NCBI RefSeq assembly: GCF_027497175.1 | Contig: NZ_CP114901.1 | Location: 2,542,001 to 2,606,000, forward strand | Origin: Verrucosispora sp. WMMD573 | GTDB taxonomy: Bacteria; Actinomycetota; Actinomycetes; Mycobacteriales; Micromonosporaceae | Direction: 5' to 3' | DNA length: 64,000 bases | Shown here: piece after piece, positions 1-8,204 of the stretch | Position numbering within the stretch: the stretch's first letter is position 1 | Layout of the letters: the number at the start of each line of letters is the position of its first letter | Position numbers and translations under genes: made by a program | Notes under the pieces: model-generated | Told to the model about the DNA's origin: nothing | Seen by the model: only the letters and a program-made list of their open reading frames with translations | Databases searched by the model: none

Positions 1-39
1 GCAGCACGTTCGCCAGGGAAGGCCGGGCGGCGATCCATG

Positions 40-53
40 GGTTCGGCCGAACC
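40..53. other. 14-bp perfect palindrome upstream of the MFS gene
   Basis: GGTTCGGCCGAACC reads the same on both strands and lies about 90 bp before the first start codon. It could be an operator for the exporter gene, but palindromes of this GC content arise by chance in such DNA. Nothing else stands out in bases 1-143. Confidence 0.2.
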
Positions 54-143
54 GTTCGGGGTGCCTCGCGTCCTGCCTGCGGCCGGTCCTGCCAGCCACC
101 TCTCCGCCCGGAGCTAGGCGCCACCGTAACGACGGCATCAATC

Positions 144-1568
144 ATGGTCAAGGAGTCCGTACCTGGTCGTGGCACAGATGTGCCATCCGGTCCGGCCTAC
201 CCTGCGCTGATGACTGCGGGACTGGAGCGACTGCGGCACCGGGCAAAAGGGCTGGGCCCACTCGTCGCGGCGCACGGCATCGGTGTCGTCGGTACCGAGA
301 TCACCGCCTTGGCGCTGCCCACCCTGGCGATCCTCCACCTGGGGGCGTCGCCGCTGGTTGCCAGCGCGTTGTTCGCCATCGAGTTCGGTACCCAGGCGCT
401 GGCATCGCCGGTACTCGGCGTGTTCGTCGATCGGGCCCGTACGCCGCGCCGGCTGCTCGTCGTCGGGAGCCTCGGCTACGCGGCCGTGGTATCGACGGTG
501 CCGGTCGCCGCCCTGCTCGACGTACTCGTGATTCCGTTGCTCGCGGTGGTCGCCGTGGTTGCGGGTGGACTCGGTGCCCTTGTCACGATCGGCCTACAGG
601 CGACCGTGCCGACCCTGGTGCCGCCACAGCGACTGGTCGCGGCGAACTCGGCCATGGCCGGGGCGCGCTCGGTCGGGCAGGTCGCCGGTCCGGCCCTCGC
701 CGGTTGGCTGGTGCAGGTGGCCGGAGCCGCCGTGGCGATGGGCGTCGACGCGGCTACCCGACTGGTCAGCGTCGTCGGGTACGCCAGGCTGCGTCCCGTC
801 GCCGTCGCCGACCCGGCCAGCGTGCCTCCCGCCGTCGTGGGTGGGATGGTCGACCAGTTGCGCGAGGGTATCGCGGCGTTGCGGCACCGTCCGGTCCTGG
901 TACGGGTGGCCGTGACGGCGGCGGCGCTCAACTTCGGCGGCTCCGCCCTCGGCGCGCTCTACCTCGTCTTCGCCTACCAGCACCTGCACCTCTCACCCGG
1001 GCTGGTTGGCATCACCTACGTCGTCAGCAGCGTCGTGTCGATTATCGCGGTCACGATCGCGGGTCGGGTCATCCGCACCCTCGGCATGGCTCGGGTCGTG
1101 CCGATGTTCGCGCCGCTGGCCGGTGCCGCGCTGTTCCTGATCCCGGCGGCCGTCGTCGCCCCGCCCTTCCTCACCCTCGTGGTCTACGAGGCCCTCTTCT
1201 CCTTCTGCGCCACCATCTGGTTCATCGCCACCACGACCCTCCAACAGTCGCTCGTACCCGCCCACCAGTTGGGCCGGGTCATCGCGCTCGGCCGGGCCGC
1301 GACGACCCTCGCGATTCCGGTCGGCGCCCTGCTCGGCGGGGCGCTCGCGCAGTGGTGGGGTCTGACACCGACGTTGATCCTGTTCGCCACCGCCGCGCTG
1401 CTCGGCGGCTGTGTGAGTGGCCTACGCGGCGTCGGCCCGGTGCTGCCCGTCGAGGACTCTGGCACGATCTCGCCAATCGACGCCGCCGACGGCGGCCCGC
1501 AGGTTGGCACCAACGCGCCATCCTCGAAGCCAGCCGTTGACGCCACACCTCGCCGACCCGACAGTTGA
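144..1568 (+). CDS. MFS transporter (probable exporter)
   Basis: A 474-residue polytopic membrane protein of the major facilitator superfamily, the usual length for 12 transmembrane segments. Hydrophobic helices begin near residue 35. The loop after helix 2 carries the FVDRARTPRR-type motif A, and a PxxxG-type helix follows near residue 175. The C-terminal 45 residues are hydrophilic and Pro/Ser-rich. Such proteins usually export drugs or small metabolites by proton antiport. The start is uncertain: ATG 144 has no clear ribosome binding site, and an in-frame ATG at 210 would give a more typical N-terminus. The downstream ThDP/aminotransferase operon lies 82 bp away on the same strand, so this protein may export that product; this is inference. 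Confidence 0.85.
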   Translation: MVKESVPGRGTDVPSGPAYPALMTAGLERLRHRAKGLGPLVAAHGIGVVGTEITALALPTLAILHLGASPLVASALFAIEFGTQALASPVLGVFVDRARTPRRLLVVGSLGYAAVVSTVPVAALLDVLVIPLLAVVAVVAGGLGALVTIGLQATVPTLVPPQRLVAANSAMAGARSVGQVAGPALAGWLVQVAGAAVAMGVDAATRLVSVVGYARLRPVAVADPASVPPAVVGGMVDQLREGIAALRHRPVLVRVAVTAAALNFGGSALGALYLVFAYQHLHLSPGLVGITYVVSSVVSIIAVTIAGRVIRTLGMARVVPMFAPLAGAALFLIPAAVVAPPFLTLVVYEALFSFCATIWFIATTTLQQSLVPAHQLGRVIALGRAATTLAIPVGALLGGALAQWWGLTPTLILFATAALLGGCVSGLRGVGPVLPVEDSGTISPIDAADGGPQVGTNAPSSKPAVDATPRRPDS

Positions 1569-1650
1569 ACCGGCATCACGTATGGCGCCCCGCGCTCTGC
1601 GATCTCCGCCCGGGACCGCACTCGCCGAGAAGCCAACGACGGGAAGCGCC

Positions 1651-2607
1651 ATGGACCTGTTGTCCGCCTACCGTGACATGCTCACCATCCGACTCTTCGA
1701 GGAAAGCCTGCTGCGGTGTGCGGAGCAGGGCCTGGTGCCCGGCACGATCCACCCGTACACCGGCCAGGAGGCGATCGCCGTCGGTGTGCTGGGCGCCCGG
1801 CATCCGGATGAGTGGGTGGTCAGTTTCTACCGCTGCCACGGTCACGCCCTGGCTGCGGGCTGCTCGCCGGAGTCGATAATCCGTGAGGTCCTCGGCCGCC
1901 GGGGTGGGCTCTGCGGCGGCAAGTCCGGCTCGATGCACCTCGCCGACCGGGCCCACCGGCTGCTCGGCTCCACATCGATCGTCGCCGCCCAGCTTCCGAT
2001 CGCGGCCGGCGCCGCGATGGCCGCCCGGCTCGACGGTGCCGGCCGCGCCGCACTGGTCTTCTGCGGTGACGGCGCGCTCGGTGCCGGTGGCGCGTACGAG
2101 ACCCTCACCATAGCCGCCGCGAAGCGGCTCCCGCTGCTCGTGGTCTGCGAGGACAACGGTTGGCAGGACCAGACCGACAGCCGGTGGGTCCGCCATCTGA
2201 GCCCCGCCGATCTCGTCGGGGGGCTGAAGGTGCCGCACGTCGAGGTCGACGGCAACGACGTCGAGGCGGTACGCGACGCGGCCACTGTCGCCTTGGACGC
2301 CTGCCGGGCCGGCGCCGGGCCGCAGGTCATCGTGGCGCACACCTACCTGCGTGACTTTCACGCCCAACTCGGCGAGCACCCGCCGCCGTCGTACCGGCCG
2401 GAGCAGGAGCGACGACGGTGGGCCGAGCGTGATCCGCTCACCGTGGCGGCCGAACGCATTCCGGCCGACCTGACCGACCTGCGCGCCGAGGTCGCCGCCG
2501 AGATCGACGCGATACTGCTGGCCGCGCTCGCCGCCGGGCAGCCGGACCAGGCGACCGCGACGACCGGGGTCAGCGTTACCGCGGATCTGGTCGGAGCGGG
2601 CCGGTGA
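1651..2607 (+). CDS. ThDP-dependent 2-oxo acid dehydrogenase, E1 alpha subunit-like
   Basis: A 318-residue member of the pyruvate/branched-chain/acetoin dehydrogenase E1 alpha family, which binds thiamine diphosphate and decarboxylates a 2-oxo acid. Visible features are an N-terminal RLFEE helix, a GQEA-containing segment, FYRCHGHALAAG, GGKSGSMH, and the ThDP motif beginning GDGALGAGGAYE and ending in CEDNGW. The start chosen is ATG 1651, preceded by GGGAAG; the open frame extends upstream into the MFS gene but without family similarity. It overlaps the beta-subunit gene by four bases (GTGA), so the two are translationally coupled. No E2 or E3 gene is nearby, so a classical acyl-CoA-forming complex is not supported here. 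The substrate is unknown. Confidence 0.85.
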   Translation: MDLLSAYRDMLTIRLFEESLLRCAEQGLVPGTIHPYTGQEAIAVGVLGARHPDEWVVSFYRCHGHALAAGCSPESIIREVLGRRGGLCGGKSGSMHLADRAHRLLGSTSIVAAQLPIAAGAAMAARLDGAGRAALVFCGDGALGAGGAYETLTIAAAKRLPLLVVCEDNGWQDQTDSRWVRHLSPADLVGGLKVPHVEVDGNDVEAVRDAATVALDACRAGAGPQVIVAHTYLRDFHAQLGEHPPPSYRPEQERRRWAERDPLTVAAERIPADLTDLRAEVAAEIDAILLAALAAGQPDQATATTGVSVTADLVGAGR

Positions 2608-3569
2608 CCCGCCGCCACCCGGCCGCCGAGGCGATCCGTGAAGCGTTCGACCACCAGCCGGCGCTGAGCCACTTCAGCACCTACCAGCAGCAGGACCTGA
2701 TCGCCGAGTACGGTGCCGACAGAATGGTCCGGATGCCGATCGCGGAGAACGCGATGCTCGGCATGGCGCTGGGCATGGCACTGGTGGGCCGGCGGGTGCT
2801 GTTCAGCGTCAACCGGGTGGCATTCCTGTTCAGCGCCTTCGACCAACTGGTCAACCAGGTCGCCACCTGGCGGTACATGAGCGACGGTCAGTTCTGTGTG
2901 CCGTTGGTGATCCGGGGGCTGACCCGGGGCGGTGAGCAGCTCGGCGCACAGCATGAGCACGTGCCGTACGGCATGCTGAGCCAGATCCCCGGTCTCGTCG
3001 TCGCGGTACCCGGATCGCCAAACTCCCTCGGCGGACTGCTGCGGACCGCGTTGCGTCACCCCGACCCGGTCGTCGTCCTGGAATCGCCGCGGTTGTTCAC
3101 TCCCACCTGGGCGGAACTGCCGGAGCCCGAGCCCTCCACCGCCGCGTTGCCGTTCGGTGTCGCCGGCCTGGCCCGGCCCGGGACCGACCTGACGCTGATC
3201 GGGATCGGCAACACCGTCATCGAGAGTCTGCTGGCAGCGCGTCGGCTGGCGGAGCACGGCATCCAGGCCAGAGTCATCGACCTGCGCACCACGGCCCCAC
3301 TGGATCGGGACGGGGCCGCCGCGATGGTGCTGCCGGACCGACCGGTGATCCTGGTGGACGAGCAGCCACAGACCGGGTCCGTGCTGACCGAGGTGGCGTA
3401 CCACCTCGTACGCACGGGTGTGGCCCGGGCCGAGCACATCGAGCTGCTCACGGGGGCCCCGATCCCCGCGCCGGTGAGCGCGGCACTGCTCGACGGTCTG
3501 CTACCGGATGCGGCGCGGATCGTCCGCACGGCACTGGACTCCCTTGCCCCACTCACCCAGCGGAGATGA
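2604..3569 (+). CDS. ThDP-dependent 2-oxo acid dehydrogenase, E1 beta subunit-like
   Basis: A 321-residue transketolase-like protein with a central pyrimidine-binding domain and a C-terminal domain, the partner of the alpha subunit to form an alpha2beta2 enzyme. The PIAENAMLGMA segment holds the conserved glutamate that activates ThDP. Also visible are QHEHVPYGMLSQIPGL (an RHSQ-loop-like region) and a C-terminal swivel domain starting near residue 190 (VIDLRTTAPLD, VDEQP). It begins at GTG 2604 inside the end of the alpha gene and its stop overlaps the aminotransferase start (ATGA), so three proteins are made from one message. Without E2, the product may be an aldehyde or an alpha-hydroxyketone; this is inference. 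Confidence 0.85.
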   Translation: MTRRHPAAEAIREAFDHQPALSHFSTYQQQDLIAEYGADRMVRMPIAENAMLGMALGMALVGRRVLFSVNRVAFLFSAFDQLVNQVATWRYMSDGQFCVPLVIRGLTRGGEQLGAQHEHVPYGMLSQIPGLVVAVPGSPNSLGGLLRTALRHPDPVVVLESPRLFTPTWAELPEPEPSTAALPFGVAGLARPGTDLTLIGIGNTVIESLLAARRLAEHGIQARVIDLRTTAPLDRDGAAAMVLPDRPVILVDEQPQTGSVLTEVAYHLVRTGVARAEHIELLTGAPIPAPVSAALLDGLLPDAARIVRTALDSLAPLTQRR

Positions 3570-4885
3570 GCATGACGAACACTCCCTACGCGGTATGGCA
3601 CGGCCTCACCCCGATGGGCCCGCACCTGCGGGAGAACGGTCCGGATCTGTTCCTGGTCAGCGGCACCGACAGTCACCTCGTGGATGCCGCCGGACGCCGC
3701 TACCTCGACGCCCGCTCGTCGATGTGGAACGTCACGCTGGGCTACTCGTGCGAGCCGGTGAAGCGGGCGATGACCAGTCAACTCGATCTGCTGCCCTCCG
3801 GCACGGTCCTGCGCTACGAGCACCCACCGCAGGTGACCGTCGACTATGCCGAGGCGCTCGTGGCGGTCCTGCCGGCACCGCTGCGGCACGTGCGGTTCGG
3901 TAACACCGGAAGCCAGATGACCGAGTCGGCGGCCATGCTGTCCCGGTTCTACCGCCGGATGACCGGCGAGACCGACCGGCACACGGTCATTGCCCTGCAC
4001 GAGGCGTACCACGGAACCGGACCGTTGGCGACCGCGCTGACCGACGAACCGATCCTGCACGACTACTCCGCCCCGATCGACGCGCACGTGGTGCATGTGT
4101 CGACCCCACCGCCGGTGAGCTGTGACCCCGCCACCTGCACCGGTGAATGCGTACGCCCGGTCATCGAGGCCGTCGAGGCGGTCGGTGCGGAACGAGTCAC
4201 CGCCGTGATGTTCGAGCCGGTCTCCGGCACCTCGTTCCGGCCTGCTCCGCCGCACTACCTGGAGACATTGATCGTCGAGTGCCGGCGTCGGGGCATCCAC
4301 TCGATCGCCGACGAGGTGACCACCGGAGCCGGCCGGGTCGGTGCGATGACGTACATCGAGCGGCTCACCGAGGTTCCCGACATGCTGGTGCTCGGCAAGG
4401 GCCTCAGCGCCGGCTACTTCCCGCTCGCCGCGCTGGTCGTCGCCAGCGACATCTACGACGCCCTCGCCGACCCGCCGGTACGGCTGGGCTTCCCCAACGG
4501 CTCGACCACTGACGGCCACCCGGTTGGTGCGGCGGCGGGCCTGGCGGTGCTCGGCATCCTCACGGCGGACGACTTCTTCACGAGGGTGCGTCGACGCGCC
4601 GCCGAGCTGGTCGAGATGCTGATGGTCGCCGCGAAGTCGGAACCCCGCATCGGTGCGGTCCGGGGCACGGGGATGATGCTCGGCGTCGAGTTGCACGATG
4701 CCGACGGCCAACTCTGGTCGCTGCGCGATGTCAGCGCACTGCGCGGGATGTGCCGCGAGTACGGCCTGCTCACCAGCTACTCGATCGGGGTGATGCCGCT
4801 GCTACCGCACCTGACGGTCACCGCGAACGACTGCCGCGAACTGGTGGAGCGGTTCGTCAAGGCGGTGGCGGCGTTGCGGCCGTGA
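3566..4885 (+). CDS. Class III PLP-dependent aminotransferase
   Basis: A 439-residue enzyme of the acetylornithine/GABA aminotransferase family (fold type I). The cofactor-binding aspartate sits in IADEVTTGAGRVG and the Schiff-base lysine in LVLGKGLSAGYFPLAA. The SGTVLRYEHPP and RFGNTGSQMTESAAM segments match the phosphate- and substrate-binding regions. A cysteine-rich insert (CDPATCTGEC, near residue 190) is unusual for the family. The gene starts at ATG 3566, overlapping the beta-subunit stop. Coupling to the ThDP pair suggests that the carbonyl compound made by the dehydrogenase is aminated here, perhaps to an amino alcohol or aminoketone building block; this is inference. A strong terminator follows at 4989. 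Confidence 0.85.
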   Translation: MSMTNTPYAVWHGLTPMGPHLRENGPDLFLVSGTDSHLVDAAGRRYLDARSSMWNVTLGYSCEPVKRAMTSQLDLLPSGTVLRYEHPPQVTVDYAEALVAVLPAPLRHVRFGNTGSQMTESAAMLSRFYRRMTGETDRHTVIALHEAYHGTGPLATALTDEPILHDYSAPIDAHVVHVSTPPPVSCDPATCTGECVRPVIEAVEAVGAERVTAVMFEPVSGTSFRPAPPHYLETLIVECRRRGIHSIADEVTTGAGRVGAMTYIERLTEVPDMLVLGKGLSAGYFPLAALVVASDIYDALADPPVRLGFPNGSTTDGHPVGAAAGLAVLGILTADDFFTRVRRRAAELVEMLMVAAKSEPRIGAVRGTGMMLGVELHDADGQLWSLRDVSALRGMCREYGLLTSYSIGVMPLLPHLTVTANDCRELVERFVKAVAALRP

Positions 4886-4988
4886 TCGTGCCGGCCCGCT
4901 GCCCGGGACGGCGGTGAAGACCTGTAGCAACTGCGACTGGTCGGGGTCGACGAGGACCTGGCAGTGCAGTTCTGACCGGGGCGGACGT

Positions 4989-5022
4989 GGCCGGGGAGGA
5001 ACACTTGTTCCTCCCCGGGCCA
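4989..5022. terminator. Bidirectional hairpin terminator between convergent genes
   Basis: Arms CCGGGGAGGAACA (4991-5003) and its exact complement (5006-5018) form a 13-bp stem with a tiny loop, extended by GCC pairs after one bulge. It lies between the aminotransferase (+) and SDR (-) stop codons and would end transcription from both sides. There is no T tract, as is common in actinobacteria. Confidence 0.8.
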
Positions 5023-5047
5023 CGGCCCGGATGACACGTGCTGCCGT

Positions 5048-6019
5048 TCAGGCGGCGATGGCCTGCTCCGAGTACGCCCACAGGCGCTCCGCCGCCGCCG
5101 GATCCAGGGCGTGCGGGGCGACCCCCGCCTCGGCCTCCGCGGGCACCGGAACCACCTCGGCCTCCTGGTTGTCCTCGAAGTACCGACCGGTGACGCCCTC
5201 GACGAGCGGGGAGGCGGCCAGCAGCACCGAGGTCGAGGCGCCCTGCTCGGGCGTCTTGTAGTAGTCCAACGGCACCCGGTTGCCGGCCTCGTCCAGCACC
5301 CCGAAGGCCCGCATCGTCTCGTCGTCGAGGTGCCGCTGGAGGTTGGTCAGGATGTAGCCGGGATTGGCGGCGTTGGCGATAATTCCCTCGTCCGCCCAAC
5401 GGTTGGCGATGCCGACGGCGAACAGCACCGTCGCGGTCTTCGACTGGCCGTACGCCGCCCAACGGTCGTACCCGCGCTGCTCGAAGTGCGGGTCGGCGAA
5501 ATCGAAGGGTGCCCGCAGGTGCGCACCCGAACTGACCAGGACGACGCGGGCCGAACCGGCGGCGCGGAGGTTGTCGTGCAGGCCGGTGACGAGCGCGAAG
5601 TGCCCGAGGTGGTTGGTGGCGAGCTGCGCCTCCCAGCCCTGCGCGGTCAGCTCACGCTGCGGCACTGCCATGATCCCGGCGTTGGCGACGACGGCATCCA
5701 CCGGTCCCTGCCAGTCCGCGACGAACGCGGCTACCGAGGTCAGGTCGGACAGGTCGAGCTGGGCGGCCCGGGCCGAGCCCGGCAGGGCCGACGTCTCCTC
5801 GACCAGGTCGGCTGCGGCGGCTGGTCTACGGATGGCGACGGTCACCTCCGCCCCGGCGCCGACCAGGGCGCGTACGGTCTCGGTGCCGAGGCCGGAGGCG
5901 CCGCCGGTGACGATGATCCGGCGACCGGTGAGGTCGACGCCGTCCAGCACCTCCGCTGCGGTCGTCCGGGGTCCGAACGGGGTGACGACCCGGGCGTGGG
6001 TCTTCGTGTTGTCGTTCAC
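5048..6019 (-). CDS. SDR family NAD(P)-dependent oxidoreductase
   Basis: A 323-residue short-chain dehydrogenase of the retinol-dehydrogenase/WWOX-like type. The Rossmann motif TGGASGLGTE begins near residue 38, NAGIM follows in the fourth strand, and the catalytic YGQSK lies near residue 190. It would reduce or oxidise a carbonyl/alcohol with NAD(P)H; the substrate is unknown. Translation starts at a GTG codon that lies 7 nt after a TAACGT box on the minus strand, which suggests a leaderless transcript. It is divergent from an AraC regulator across about 80 bp, a common arrangement in which the regulator controls the enzyme. Confidence 0.88.
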   Translation of the reverse strand: MNDNTKTHARVVTPFGPRTTAAEVLDGVDLTGRRIIVTGGASGLGTETVRALVGAGAEVTVAIRRPAAAADLVEETSALPGSARAAQLDLSDLTSVAAFVADWQGPVDAVVANAGIMAVPQRELTAQGWEAQLATNHLGHFALVTGLHDNLRAAGSARVVLVSSGAHLRAPFDFADPHFEQRGYDRWAAYGQSKTATVLFAVGIANRWADEGIIANAANPGYILTNLQRHLDDETMRAFGVLDEAGNRVPLDYYKTPEQGASTSVLLAASPLVEGVTGRYFEDNQEAEVVPVPAEAEAGVAPHALDPAAAERLWAYSEQAIAA

Positions 6020-6099
6020 GAGAGCAACGTTAGGTTCCCGCTGCCGGACGTACTATGGTTTTGCGTCCAGTTCTCTTTCGAGTCAGTCCAGGAGCTGGG
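6020..6099. promoter_or_regulatory. Divergent SDR/AraC promoter region
   Basis: Minus strand: a TAACGT -10-like box sits 7 nt before the SDR GTG start. Plus strand: TACTAT (6051-6056) is a good -10 box for the AraC gene, leaving a short leader with AGGAG just before GTG 6100. The two promoters are about 20 bp apart, so one bound regulator could affect both. Confidence 0.5.
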
Positions 6100-7008
6100 G
6101 TGGATCCACTGCACGACGTGCTGGCTCTGGTCGGTGCCAGCGGCCACGTCTCCGCCAGTATGGAGGCGGGCGGCAGCTGGGCGGTCGAGTTCGAGGCGCC
6201 CGCGGGAATCAAGTTCAACGCGGTCCGCCGGGGGCGCTGCTGGCTGCGCCTCGACGGTTCCGCCGACTCGCTGCCCCTGGTCGCCGGCGACTGTTACCTG
6301 CTGACCCGTTCCTGGTCGTACACCCTGTTCAGTGACCCGGAGGCGGTCCCGGTGCCGGCGGGACCGATCTTCCTGGCGGCGACGGGCGGGGTGGCCCGTG
6401 CCGGGACGGGCGACGACTTCGCGGCCGTCGGCGGTGCGTTCCACTTCGGCGAACGGGCCCGCACGCTGCTGCTCGACGCGCTGCCCCCGGTGGTGCACGT
6501 GCCCGGGACGGCCGCCGAGGCCGCCATCCTGCACTGGGCCATCGACCAGGTCGACAGGGAACTGCGACAGCAGCGGGTCGCCGCCGGCCTCGTCGCCGAC
6601 CATCTCGCTCTCGTCATGCTGATCCAGATGCTCCGCCACCACCTCGCCGGTGCCGCCGGAGCGGCCACCGGCTGGCTGGCCGGCCTCGGTGACCCGGTGG
6701 TCGCCGTGGCGCTGCGGGAGATGCACCAGCGGCCGGCGCACCCGTGGACGGTGGCGGAACTGGCCCGGGCCGCCTCGGTCTCCCGCTCGACCCTGGCCGC
6801 ACGGTTCAGGACGGTGGTGGGCCGGGCTCCGCTGGAGTACCTCACCGACTGGCGGGTGGAACTCGCCGCCGACCGGCTCCGCCGGACCGACGACACCCTG
6901 GCCCGCATCGCGCAACTGGTCGGCTACGGCTCCGAAAGCGCCCTGAGTGTCGCCTTCAAACGCACCACCGGCCACACCCCCCGCGCCTACCGCCGCCACC
7001 CCCACTAG
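6100..7008 (+). CDS. AraC family transcriptional regulator with cupin domain
   Basis: A 302-residue regulator of the cupin_6/AraC type. Residues 1-170 form the sensor (starts DPLHDVLALVGASG; a WLRLDG strand near residue 45), and residues 200-300 contain the two-helix-turn-helix AraC domain (WTVAELARAASVSRSTLAARF and LARIAQLVGYGSESALSVAFKR). GTG 6100 was chosen because AGGAG precedes it at the right spacing and the family N-terminus starts there; an in-frame ATG at 6055 overlaps the promoter box. It probably controls the divergent SDR gene. Confidence 0.88.
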   Translation: MDPLHDVLALVGASGHVSASMEAGGSWAVEFEAPAGIKFNAVRRGRCWLRLDGSADSLPLVAGDCYLLTRSWSYTLFSDPEAVPVPAGPIFLAATGGVARAGTGDDFAAVGGAFHFGERARTLLLDALPPVVHVPGTAAEAAILHWAIDQVDRELRQQRVAAGLVADHLALVMLIQMLRHHLAGAAGAATGWLAGLGDPVVAVALREMHQRPAHPWTVAELARAASVSRSTLAARFRTVVGRAPLEYLTDWRVELAADRLRRTDDTLARIAQLVGYGSESALSVAFKRTTGHTPRAYRRHPH

Positions 7009-7009
7009 C

Positions 7010-7088
7010 CCCCGCGATCGTGCACTTTCTGTCGGGGCAGATCCGCCTTGTCCGGCATCTCGGCGACCGGAAGTGCACGGTCGCGGGG
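7010..7088. repeat. Hairpin repeat element between convergent genes
   Basis: Imperfect inverted repeat: the left arm CCCCGCGATCGTGCACTTTC pairs with the complement of GGAAGTGCACGGTCGCGGGG with only two mismatches, around about 39 bp. It fills the space between two convergent stop codons, so it can serve as a terminator. It shares the GATC-TGCACTTT core with the element at 57620-57704, which suggests a dispersed family. Confidence 0.6.
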
Positions 7089-7093
7089 TGGGG

Positions 7094-8095
7094 TCAGCAG
7101 ACCCGGGCCGGGGTGGGGACGGCGTCGGGACCGTCTCGTTCGACGATGCAGAGATTGGTGAGGGTGGTGGTGGCGATGTTGTGCAGGCCGTCATCGGTGA
7201 AGAACGCCTGGTGCCCGGTGATCAGCACGTTGGGGAAGGTGGTGAGTCGGGCGAAGTCGTCGTCGCCGAGCACCCGTTCGGAGCGGTCCTCGAAGAACAG
7301 GTCGCTCTCCTCCTCGTACACGTCGAGGCCGAGGTAGCCGATCCGGCCGCTCTTGAGGCCGTCGATCACGGCCCGGGTGTCCACCAGCGCGCCCCGGCCG
7401 GTGTTGATCAGCATGACGCCCTCGCGGAGCAGGGCGATGCGTTCGGCGTCGATCAGGTGCCGGGTGTCCGAGGTGAGCGGGCAGTGCAGGGTGACGATGT
7501 GCGACTCGGTGAGCAACTGCTCCAGCGGCACGTACTCCACGCCGGCGGCGCTCGCCGCGTCGTTCGGGTACGGGTCGGTGGCCAGCACCCGGCAGCCGAA
7601 ACCCGCCATGATCTGGGCGACGCAGACACCGATCCGCCCGGTGCCGACAATGCCCACCGTACGCCCGTGCAGGTCGAAGCCGAGCAGGCCGGCGAGGGCG
7701 AAGTTGTGTTCGCGTACCCGGTTGTAGGCCCGGTAGATCTTGCGGTTCAGGGCGAGGATCAGGCCGGCGGTGTGCTCGGCCACCGCGTGTGGTGAATACT
7801 CCGGCACCCGCACCACGCTCAGGCCCCGTTTGCGGGCGGCGGCCACGTCGACGTTGTTGAAACCGGCCGAGCGCAGCGCCACCACCCGGACATCGATCTC
7901 GGCGAGTTGGTCGAGCACCTCGGCACAGAGGTCGTCGTTGACGAAGGCGCAGACCGCGTCCGACCCCTCGGCCAGCCGGGCGGTCTGTGGGGTGAGCCTC
8001 GGCTCCAGGAAGTTCAGGTCGTGACCGGCCGTGGCGTTCGCCTCGGTGAGGAACGTCCGGTCGTACGGCTTGGTGCTGAACACTGCCACTCGCAT
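7094..8095 (-). CDS. ldhA: D-lactate dehydrogenase-like 2-hydroxyacid dehydrogenase
   Basis: A 333-residue D-isomer-specific 2-hydroxyacid dehydrogenase, very close in layout to fermentative LdhA. N-terminal [13 protein letters not shown], substrate-binding [10 protein letters not shown], the NAD-binding GIVGTGRIG motif, [21 protein letters not shown] and the catalytic histidine in ITGHQAFFT are all present. It would reduce pyruvate (or a related 2-oxo acid) to the D-hydroxy acid with NADH in the cytoplasm. It is transcribed alone, convergent with the AraC gene across a hairpin element, with an aldo/keto reductase gene upstream on the same strand 109 bp away. The gene symbol rests on overall resemblance only. 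Confidence 0.82.
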   Translation of the reverse strand: MRVAVFSTKPYDRTFLTEANATAGHDLNFLEPRLTPQTARLAEGSDAVCAFVNDDLCAEVLDQLAEIDVRVVALRSAGFNNVDVAAARKRGLSVVRVPEYSPHAVAEHTAGLILALNRKIYRAYNRVREHNFALAGLLGFDLHGRTVGIVGTGRIGVCVAQIMAGFGCRVLATDPYPNDAASAAGVEYVPLEQLLTESHIVTLHCPLTSDTRHLIDAERIALLREGVMLINTGRGALVDTRAVIDGLKSGRIGYLGLDVYEEESDLFFEDRSERVLGDDDFARLTTFPNVLITGHQAFFTDDGLHNIATTTLTNLCIVERDGPDAVPTPARVC

Positions 8096-8204
8096 GGCCC
8101 ACCTCCACCGTCCACGCTAAGACTGGGCACCGGCCCGGGGGGCAGGGTCCGACGACCCGCCGATCGGTGACGGGCGGCCCGGGCTCGTGTCGAAGAGGGC
8201 CCGC

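Noticed and set aside
4914..5261. Zinc-ribbon-like ORF (CSNCDWSG)
   Set aside because: It runs across the terminator and antisense through the SDR gene, and the rest has no protein-like pattern.
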